The notes below the pieces were generated by a model. That model was not told where the DNA came from and did not search any database. It saw nothing but the letters and a program-made list of their open reading frames with translations. From the NCBI GenBank assembly GCA_002441525.1, contig DJWH01000117.1, positions 1 through 11,915 of the forward strand: a stretch of 11,915 bases of DNA, read 5' to 3'. Position 1 is the stretch's first letter. Every line of letters begins with the position of its first letter. This DNA comes from Acholeplasmataceae bacterium UBA6235 (GTDB taxonomy: Bacteria; Bacillota_I; Bacilli_A; Acholeplasmatales; UBA5453). The translations under genes and the position numbers were made by a program. Positions 6,639 to 11,915 of this stretch are shown here, one piece after another.

Positions 6639-7958
6639 TCATTCTTTTTTCAAATGACTGATGAAACGTTTGAACTTATTGGCGTGTTTTGGCAGTTCTA
6701 AAGGTGCAATCCGAAATGTATAAGACCCATGTAAACCCAAAGCTTGGAGTTCTTGGTCTATTCTGTCTTTTAAAAGACTGAGATCCATTTCACCCATTAA
6801 ATCGAGGGTGATGTCTAAAGTTGAAATGCTTTCTTGAATCACTTGAAATTCGCGGATTAAATCCGACGTGGTGATGATCCATCTAGAAAACAAATCAGAA
6901 AATACAATTTTCGGTTGATTGTTTTCATCATAAAAATAGATGTTATCATCGCTCCTGCCTAAGATTTTTTCGATGCGTCTAAACTGTGACCCACAAGGAC
7001 AAGGTTCATCTAAAACAATCATGTCATTCATTTCATAACGAATAAGGGGTTGAGCAAAATTGATGAGGTTGGTTAGAATCATTTTATGTCCAACCACATG
7101 GGGTTGTTCGATTCTTTGTCCATCTTTGTCATACAGTTCAATGAATACCAAATCTTCATTGATGTGTAGGTGACCATGGCTACAAGCCGAGGCGATTTGT
7201 CCTTCCGAGGCTTGATAGATTTCAATGACTTTCGTTTTAAACGTCGTTTCAAAAACCGCTTTATCAGTTGGACTTAACACTTCTGCGTACGTGATGATCT
7301 TCTTCAATTTGACCTTAATCGCCTCGTGTTTTGGTAACAACTGTCGGATAAAAGAGGGTGGTGCCATCAACAAGTTGATTTTACCCTGATTGATTTGCTT
7401 GATGACATCATCCATATCTGTCATGGTTGAAATGTATTTGAGTTTTAAAAAAGATGCGTTGATGTCATCAAAACCTTGTGAGAATACCCTCAAACAAAAG
7501 AGGATGCGTAGTGGTAAATCGGAGAGCGATATCCCACCTCTGGATAGAAACACCCCTGGTAAGCGTTTGGTCATCGATTTAGGTGTGATGTATAACCCTT
7601 TATTACCCGATGTACCTGACGATAATCCAACGACGTATTCGTCTTGATAATACCCCAAGAAATCCTTATTGAGTTCCTTTTCGACTGCGTACGCCATGAC
7701 TTTTTCTTTGATTAAACCACAGGTATTGAGGGTTGAAAAGTGGTCCATCATGATTTGTTTGTTGATGGTCGGTAGTTGATAAAAGTCTTCAAAAGATTGG
7801 ATGGTTTGATTACCATACAAATCTTGATAAAACGGGCTGTGTGCTTTCGCATATTCAATGATATTTTGAAGCGATTTGAGTTGTAACGCTTCGATTTGAG
7901 CTCGGCTTAATTTTTTTCTATTTTTCGTTAAATAGAGATAATCCTTAACGGCTTGCAT
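6639..7958 (-). CDS. PaaK/CapK-type adenylate-forming enzyme (phenylacetate-CoA ligase family)
   Basis: Cytosolic ANL-superfamily enzyme that should activate a carboxylic acid as acyl-AMP and probably pass it to a thiol. The 439-aa protein has the family layout: N-terminal helix LQNIIEYAKAHSPFYQDLY (30-48); ATP loop SSGTSGNKG (113-121); YQASEG (248-253), the A5-type motif; PLIRYEMNDMI (304-314); CPCG (320-323) and GRSDD (334-338), a segment typical of PaaK/CapK/CoF-synthetase-like proteins; and a C-terminal domain (about 345-439) with KHANKFKRF near the end. The ATG at 7958 has GAGG six bases upstream and lies 14 nt inside the preceding acyltransferase gene, so the two are coupled. The acid cannot be read from sequence. 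There is no phenylacetate pathway nearby, so a surface-modification role is more likely than catabolism. Confidence 0.88.
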   Translation of the reverse strand: MQAVKDYLYLTKNRKKLSRAQIEALQLKSLQNIIEYAKAHSPFYQDLYGNQTIQSFEDFYQLPTINKQIMMDHFSTLNTCGLIKEKVMAYAVEKELNKDFLGYYQDEYVVGLSSGTSGNKGLYITPKSMTKRLPGVFLSRGGISLSDLPLRILFCLRVFSQGFDDINASFLKLKYISTMTDMDDVIKQINQGKINLLMAPPSFIRQLLPKHEAIKVKLKKIITYAEVLSPTDKAVFETTFKTKVIEIYQASEGQIASACSHGHLHINEDLVFIELYDKDGQRIEQPHVVGHKMILTNLINFAQPLIRYEMNDMIVLDEPCPCGSQFRRIEKILGRSDDNIYFYDENNQPKIVFSDLFSRWIITTSDLIREFQVIQESISTLDITLDLMGEMDLSLLKDRIDQELQALGLHGSYTFRIAPLELPKHANKFKRFISHLKKE

Positions 7959-9156
7959 AAGCGTCCTCTAAGGCATGATGTTTACTCGAAGGTGAAACCT
8001 TTTTTAAAAGGGAGGTATAAGCCCACTCAATCGTATATTTGTAGTGTTTTTTCTCCCAAGCCATCAAAATGAATCCCCACATCATGACATGAATAAACCC
8101 ATAGATTAACGCGCCAGGGATGTCGAATTTGAGTGTGATGAATTGGTTGATGACTAAGAAAATCACAGCACTGGTGATTTGTTCAAAGAAAAATGGGGTT
8201 AACCCTGAAATCCCAAACCGTTTAATGAAACGCGTGACGGGATTCAGTTTGATTTGTTTGAAGTCAAAGACATAAAGCGCGCCTAAAATCATTAACAAGA
8301 ATAACCCAATTTGAGTGACCATGATGAAATACCATGTCGGGTCAATGGCACGTTCTAACATGGTTTCTGGGGTTAAAATGTATCCGGCAATACCGATAAT
8401 CATATACGACAAACCGACTGGTAACATCCAGCGTTTCAAGACTTTAAACTGGTTATGTTTTAGCAGTAACGCGACCCAAACCCCAAATAATGCAAAAGCA
8501 TAAAATGGTAAGATTGGGTTGTTTTTCGCAACCAACCAATTGAGTAAGATGACTAAAACGTATTGATTGTTATCTCTCGCATCCAAATACACATTGTATA
8601 AAGGAATTCTCACATAAGATAACACCATGAAGACGGTAGCTAAAATGAGGATATATACCGCTGCTTTTGGATGATGGATGTATTTTCTTATCGCTAAGAA
8701 TAGTAACGCCAATAGCCAAATGTTGAAACTGATCATCACCAGACTATCCACATAGAAAATGCGTTCTAACGTCCATGGCTGAAAAGACCCATCACGAATG
8801 AAAGACACCAATAAAGATTCATCCATACTTCTACTATCAAAGTGGATGATGCCAGGACCGGTAAATAAGAAATAGAGATACGCGATGATCATCATGAGTA
8901 GTCCGGCATAACCCATGTATTTGATACGTGCTTTTGGGTCTTTCGTATTTAAAAATTGAATGGTATACGATAACCCAGATACCATCGCGAATAATCCTGC
9001 AAACATCAACAAGAAACCAATCAATGTGATGATTAAACTTGGGTTATCCATGTCGACATCATAAATCCCGTCAAAATAGTAAAAAGCGGTGTGTAAGATG
9101 ATGACAAAAAACACACCCAATCCCCTTAAAAAATCCACTGCTTGTATGCGTTTCAT
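7945..9156 (-). CDS. Membrane acyltransferase, DUF1624/HGSNAT-catalytic-like
   Basis: A 403-aa polytopic membrane protein with about 10-11 hydrophobic segments. It opens with KRIQAVDFLRGLGVFFVIILH (1-22, described here by its key residues Arg3, Asp8, Arg11, His22), the hallmark RxxxxDxLRGxxxxxxxxxxH of the heparan-alpha-glucosaminide acetyltransferase/DUF1624 and related acyltransferase-3 clans. The second TM includes MFAGLFAMVSGLSY (51-64), matching their 'FxxxSGxS' segment. TM estimates: 12-30, 43-68, 80-100, 137-155, 167-185, 197-212, 215-233, 242-262, 278-297, 322-340, 347-367. Such enzymes move an acyl group to sugars at or across the membrane. The ATG at 9156 has a strong AAGGAGG five bases upstream. 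It is first in the unit with the PaaK-like gene. The exact Pfam family (HGSNAT_cat, Acyl_transf_3 or OpgC) needs a profile search; the substrate is unknown. Confidence 0.75.
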   Translation of the reverse strand: MKRIQAVDFLRGLGVFFVIILHTAFYYFDGIYDVDMDNPSLIITLIGFLLMFAGLFAMVSGLSYTIQFLNTKDPKARIKYMGYAGLLMMIIAYLYFLFTGPGIIHFDSRSMDESLLVSFIRDGSFQPWTLERIFYVDSLVMISFNIWLLALLFLAIRKYIHHPKAAVYILILATVFMVLSYVRIPLYNVYLDARDNNQYVLVILLNWLVAKNNPILPFYAFALFGVWVALLLKHNQFKVLKRWMLPVGLSYMIIGIAGYILTPETMLERAIDPTWYFIMVTQIGLFLLMILGALYVFDFKQIKLNPVTRFIKRFGISGLTPFFFEQITSAVIFLVINQFITLKFDIPGALIYGFIHVMMWGFILMAWEKKHYKYTIEWAYTSLLKKVSPSSKHHALEDAYASR

Positions 9157-9165
9157 AAAGCCTCC

Positions 9166-9194
9166 TTGGTGTCTGTGACAGACTGTTATATAAT
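9166..9194 (+). promoter_or_regulatory. Promoter of thpR in the divergent 53-nt intergenic region
   Basis: TATAAT (9189-9194) lies 15 nt before the thpR ATG, with TTGGTG (9166-9171) 17 nt upstream as a partial -35 (TTG conserved). On the minus strand the same AT-rich core gives TATTAT and TATAAC, either of which could be the -10 of the divergent acyltransferase unit, so the two promoters must overlap. Confidence 0.5.
9171..9183. promoter_or_regulatory. Perfect dyad in the divergent promoter, possible operator
   Basis: GTCTG-TGA-CAGAC is a perfect 5-bp inverted repeat around a 3-nt centre. It falls between the putative -35 and -10 of thpR and just upstream of the ribosome site of the acyltransferase gene. 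A binding site for a dimeric regulator is possible; no regulator gene is in the window. Confidence 0.35.
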
Positions 9195-9209
9195 AGAGAT
9201 GGTGATTCT

Positions 9210-9731
9210 ATGAGACTATTTATTGGCATCGACTTATCACAGTCGATGAAATCTTATTTATTCAATGTATCCAAAACCATCGAACCCCATACCAGAGGCC
9301 ATATCACAAGAGAACCCAATTACCATCTAACCCTGGCTTTTTTAGGCGAACTCGATGATATTCAAACAGAACAACTCAAAGGTTGGATGGATACTGTCGA
9401 TTTTAAGTCATTTCAAATGAAACTATCGGATATCGACTACTTTCAAAAAGGGGAACGATACATTTATTATATAGGGATTCAATCGAACCCATCCTTAAAG
9501 TCATTATATCAAAAGGTACTCGATTTTATCGCACCACTCAACATCTCACTCCATGGTAAATTCAGTCCGCACATCACGTTGATTCGTCAAGGTAAGGCTT
9601 TTCCAGTCCACGCACTCCCATTACCAAAAACCGAAGAAAACATCGATGTAGACACCATCACCCTATTTTTAAGTCATCAAGTCGATGGCGAGCTCACCTA
9701 CACCCCGATTCACCGTGTAAAGCTCAAATAA
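9210..9731 (+). CDS. thpR: RNA 2',3'-cyclic phosphodiesterase (LigT/ThpR, 2H family)
   Basis: A 173-aa cytosolic enzyme of the 2H phosphoesterase superfamily. It hydrolyses RNA 2',3'-cyclic phosphate ends to 2'-phosphomonoesters and was historically described as a 2'-5' RNA ligase. Both catalytic HxTx motifs are present, H39-L-T41-L and H121-I-T123-L, in the family contexts YHLTLAFLGEL and FSPHITLIR. The N-terminus MRLFIGIDLS is the canonical first strand. Length is close to the usual 175-190 aa, so it is complete. The ATG at 9210 has GGTGAT just upstream. It is monocistronic, with its own promoter and a terminator directly after the stop. Confidence 0.94.
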   Translation: MRLFIGIDLSQSMKSYLFNVSKTIEPHTRGHITREPNYHLTLAFLGELDDIQTEQLKGWMDTVDFKSFQMKLSDIDYFQKGERYIYYIGIQSNPSLKSLYQKVLDFIAPLNISLHGKFSPHITLIRQGKAFPVHALPLPKTEENIDVDTITLFLSHQVDGELTYTPIHRVKLK

Positions 9732-9754
9732 CGAACCCGCAGGTTCGTTTTTTT
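9730..9754 (+). terminator. Intrinsic terminator of thpR
   Basis: AACGAACC pairs with GGTTCGTT (8 bp) around loop CGCA, followed by an uninterrupted T-run ending at 9754. It begins within the thpR stop codon, and its T-run reaches into the stop codon of the convergent gene. On the minus strand the following sequence is only TATTTG, so it is mainly a plus-strand terminator. Confidence 0.88.
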
Positions 9755-11915
9755 AATGTTTTATATCCAAAAATATGACTTTTTTTACGAATAGATGTTT
9801 ATAAAGAACCACTTTAAATGTCGTAATTCCAGGTTGTTTGACCAACCCTGTGGATTTCATTTGTTGTGGGTTTTTAGACACCCAATAAAGACATTTGATT
9901 TTCTTTAATCCGAAAATTGGTAATTGGATGTGTTTTTTAGCGATTGTATCCTGTAGACGGGTTTCTTTAATCGCTTCAAATTCAGGTATCCACCAATCGG
10001 TTCTATACCTTGGGTCAATGACTTGATAGGTCTTCTCATGGATCGAATGATATTCTTTGGTTCGAACGTAAAAGACGTGTTTCTTTTGAATTGGTAAGGT
10101 ATCTAGTGAAACAAAGATCTCTGCAGGCATGCCATCGACGGTCCATTCAATGGCTTGTGTTTTTCCAAAGAAAAATACGGATTCAGGGATCGGATACCCT
10201 TGATTTTTCACATCCAATTCAGGTTTAAATACCACATGCCCCAGTGTCAACGCGGATAACATGAATGGTAACACCTGTATACGTATTTGATAGACTTCAT
10301 CCAATCCTACGACTTTGAAAGGTACGTCAAATAGGGACGCTTGGGTATGAATCTTGGTTCCTTTTAAATGGGGATTCGGTAAAAGTTCATAATCCAGTTT
10401 TGGATCCAAGTATCTTAAAATAGATAATCCTTCATACCCATAAAATACAGATTGTAAAAGGATACGGTTGAGCTCGGTGGTATGGATACAATGGACATCC
10501 AGTTCACGTTCATACGATAACCCATCTTTGTCGATTTTAACCATGAGGTCTGTATGATTCGAAAACGGACGAATCATTAAATCGCCTTGATACAGTTCAT
10601 CCCCCCGATGGGTGAGTTCATAAACCACATCGATGCCTTCAACTTGTGGTAAAGGGATACGATAGGATGTATACTGACCCAATTCTTTTTGAATTTGATT
10701 CATCTGATATAATAACGTCGTTTTTAACGTGGACTTATTTTTAATTGTATACGATTGATAGAGCAAACCATCGATCAAAACATCGATTTTAAAGGTGTCG
10801 ATGTGAGGGTCAATGACCCAACGTTCAAGCGATTTGTCATATATACCAGCCGGGATGTCTAACGTTAAGTCATGACCATAACGTCTCACAGCATGTCCAT
10901 CGATAACACCCTCGACTTCATTGGGTATTCGGATAAAATCATCGACAATAAATTCGATTTGATCGTGGTAACGGATGTATTGAAGGCCATAAAATAAGCC
11001 CGCCACAAGAGACCAAGGTAATAGTAATATCGCGATAGCCCATCGAATCGGAAACATGAGTGGCCACGCAAATAAAACCATCAAAGTGTGTAAATGACGC
11101 CACTTCTTTTGATAACCTATAGACAACCTCTGATTTCTCATGAAACGTTTGCTAAAGGTAAACACATTCCATGAGGGGATGTATCCGACGGTAAGGATGC
11201 CCGATTGTAGATGGAACAATACCTTTAAGATTAACCATAGATGTACAAATACCAGTTCAACCAGAACCAACGCTAACAATATCAGTAATATTGGTAACAA
11301 GATGGGTAGTAACAATACTATATAGTAATAATCTTTAAAATCAAATATCAAATCCATCATCAAGCGTTTGACTGGGTATAAAAAGCGTTTTACCTGTACC
11401 AAAGCATTGACACATACAATGAATCCTTTTTGAATCCAGGTAATCACCCAGATCAGGACTTTCTTAATAACATAAAATGTCCAATAAAATAATTGATAAG
11501 TGCCATCCAAAAGGATGACGCTTGGTAACCAGATGAGGAGGGTATATAACAACAAGAACCCTTGTAAAAGACTCCACCGAACACTTCGATACAACCATTC
11601 AGGTCGATTCCGATAGATGTAAACCAAACCATCTATACAAAAGCGAATCAAGTCAATGGTCTTTGTTATGAACCAAACCAAACTATCCAAAATGCCGGTA
11701 ACCAACCATTGGATGAAACGGTAGATGGTTTTAACCACAAATTTGAAGCCTTTCCAAAGTTGAATAAAGACCCATCGAATGCCTTTTAATACGTCCAACC
11801 ATCTCTCATAAAACCAAATGAAGATGTGTTTTATGCATCGACCAATGGCCTGAAATAGTTTGCTCAACTGATGGAAAAGGTATTGAATCCCTTTCGCAAT
11901 CTTTTCTATATATTT
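9753..11915 (-). CDS. Large membrane protein of unknown function, 5' end beyond the window (720 codons visible)
   Basis: I do not recognise this family. The frame is open from the right edge (codon 11915-11913) to TAA at 9753. A TTG at 11867 could serve as a start, but it lacks a Shine-Dalgarno, the protein-like frame continues upstream of it, and the first ATG is only at about visible residue 186. The true N-terminus is therefore outside the window. Visible residues 1-72 form four 18-residue amphipathic repeats that fade over the next 36, rich in Trp, Phe, Ile and Lys. Strong hydrophobic stretches follow at about 115-136, 197-234 (LLLPILLPILLILLALVLVE region) and 276-312 (two segments), then a soluble region of about 405 residues with alternating beta-like patterns and no recognised catalytic motif. 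The basic loops suggest the repeats lie on the cytoplasmic face, but topology is unproven. The gene is convergent with thpR and has no same-strand neighbour in view. Confidence 0.85.
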   Translation of the reverse strand, partial: KYIEKIAKGIQYLFHQLSKLFQAIGRCIKHIFIWFYERWLDVLKGIRWVFIQLWKGFKFVVKTIYRFIQWLVTGILDSLVWFITKTIDLIRFCIDGLVYIYRNRPEWLYRSVRWSLLQGFLLLYTLLIWLPSVILLDGTYQLFYWTFYVIKKVLIWVITWIQKGFIVCVNALVQVKRFLYPVKRLMMDLIFDFKDYYYIVLLLPILLPILLILLALVLVELVFVHLWLILKVLFHLQSGILTVGYIPSWNVFTFSKRFMRNQRLSIGYQKKWRHLHTLMVLFAWPLMFPIRWAIAILLLPWSLVAGLFYGLQYIRYHDQIEFIVDDFIRIPNEVEGVIDGHAVRRYGHDLTLDIPAGIYDKSLERWVIDPHIDTFKIDVLIDGLLYQSYTIKNKSTLKTTLLYQMNQIQKELGQYTSYRIPLPQVEGIDVVYELTHRGDELYQGDLMIRPFSNHTDLMVKIDKDGLSYERELDVHCIHTTELNRILLQSVFYGYEGLSILRYLDPKLDYELLPNPHLKGTKIHTQASLFDVPFKVVGLDEVYQIRIQVLPFMLSALTLGHVVFKPELDVKNQGYPIPESVFFFGKTQAIEWTVDGMPAEIFVSLDTLPIQKKHVFYVRTKEYHSIHEKTYQVIDPRYRTDWWIPEFEAIKETRLQDTIAKKHIQLPIFGLKKIKCLYWVSKNPQQMKSTGLVKQPGITTFKVVLYKHLFVKKVIFLDIKH
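11700..11915 (-). repeat. Four in-register 18-residue (54-nt) amphipathic repeats within the unknown membrane protein
   Basis: Aligned from the right edge the units are KYIEKIAKGIQYLFHQLS, KLFQAIGRCIKHIFIWFY, ERWLDVLKGIRWVFIQLW and KGFKFVVKTIYRFIQWLV. Column 8 is always Lys or Arg, column 10 always Ile, column 6 Ile or Val, columns 13-14 hydrophobic, and column 17 Leu or Phe. No gaps are needed. The repeats are visible at protein level only; the DNA is diverged. They probably continue upstream, beyond the window. Confidence 0.7.

Noticed and set aside
7390..7647. Plus-strand open frame of 85 codons antisense to the PaaK-like gene.
   Set aside because: The opposite strand carries conserved PaaK motifs; the antisense peptide has no recognisable features.
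10886..11325. Open frames of 61 codons on both strands within the unknown membrane protein gene.
   Set aside because: They are shadows of the long 720-codon frame, which continues through with consistent hydrophobic-segment structure.
11865..11867. TTG as the start codon of the large membrane protein.
   Set aside because: There is no Shine-Dalgarno before it, and the in-frame upstream codons continue the 18-residue repeat to the window edge, so the start is further upstream.

Overview
The window reads as chromosomal DNA of a low-GC Gram-positive-type bacterium (Bacillota/Mycoplasmatota), possibly Acholeplasma-like. Genes are compact, A/T-rich, mostly preceded by purine-rich Shine-Dalgarno sites, and separated by short intrinsic terminators and TATAAT-type promoters. 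TGA is a stop codon here (it ends the 3369-3896 gene), and every recognised gene uses TGG for Trp, so the Mycoplasma/Spiroplasma code 4 is excluded. No tRNA, rRNA, CRISPR array, insertion sequence or phage gene was seen, and no gene-free stretch exceeds 200 bases. The taxonomic suggestion is inference from composition and gene content only.

Layout. (1) 76-3178, minus: a two-gene ABC unit, a LolD/MacB-type ATPase followed by a 10-TM FtsX/MacB-like permease overlapping it by 14 nt. (2) 3369-4558, minus: an AIM24/TIGR00266 family protein translationally coupled (1-nt overlap) to a RibD-C/dihydrofolate-reductase-fold protein, ending in a strong terminator. (3) 4752-6005, plus: a soluble PAS-PAS-GGDEF diguanylate cyclase with its own extended -10 promoter and a long-stem terminator shared with the next, convergent gene. 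(4) 6041-9156, minus: a DUF1624/HGSNAT-like membrane acyltransferase overlapping a PaaK/CapK-type adenylate-forming enzyme by 14 nt, then a short guanylate-kinase-family protein that probably has its own promoter. (5) 9210-9731, plus: ThpR (LigT), an RNA 2',3'-cyclic phosphodiesterase, followed by a textbook terminator. (6) 9753-11915, minus: a large membrane protein of no family I recognise. Its reading frame is still open at the right edge, so its N-terminus lies outside the window.

The most unusual item is the right-hand gene. Its visible N-terminal part is an in-register 18-residue amphipathic repeat (18 residues is exactly five alpha-helical turns), followed by several membrane segments and a roughly 400-residue, apparently beta-rich soluble region. 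The second is the overlapping adenylation-enzyme/membrane-acyltransferase pair, which together suggest activation of an acid and its transfer to a cell-surface glycan or glycolipid. The other genes are recognisable families in ordinary arrangements, with small regulatory oddities listed under findings.
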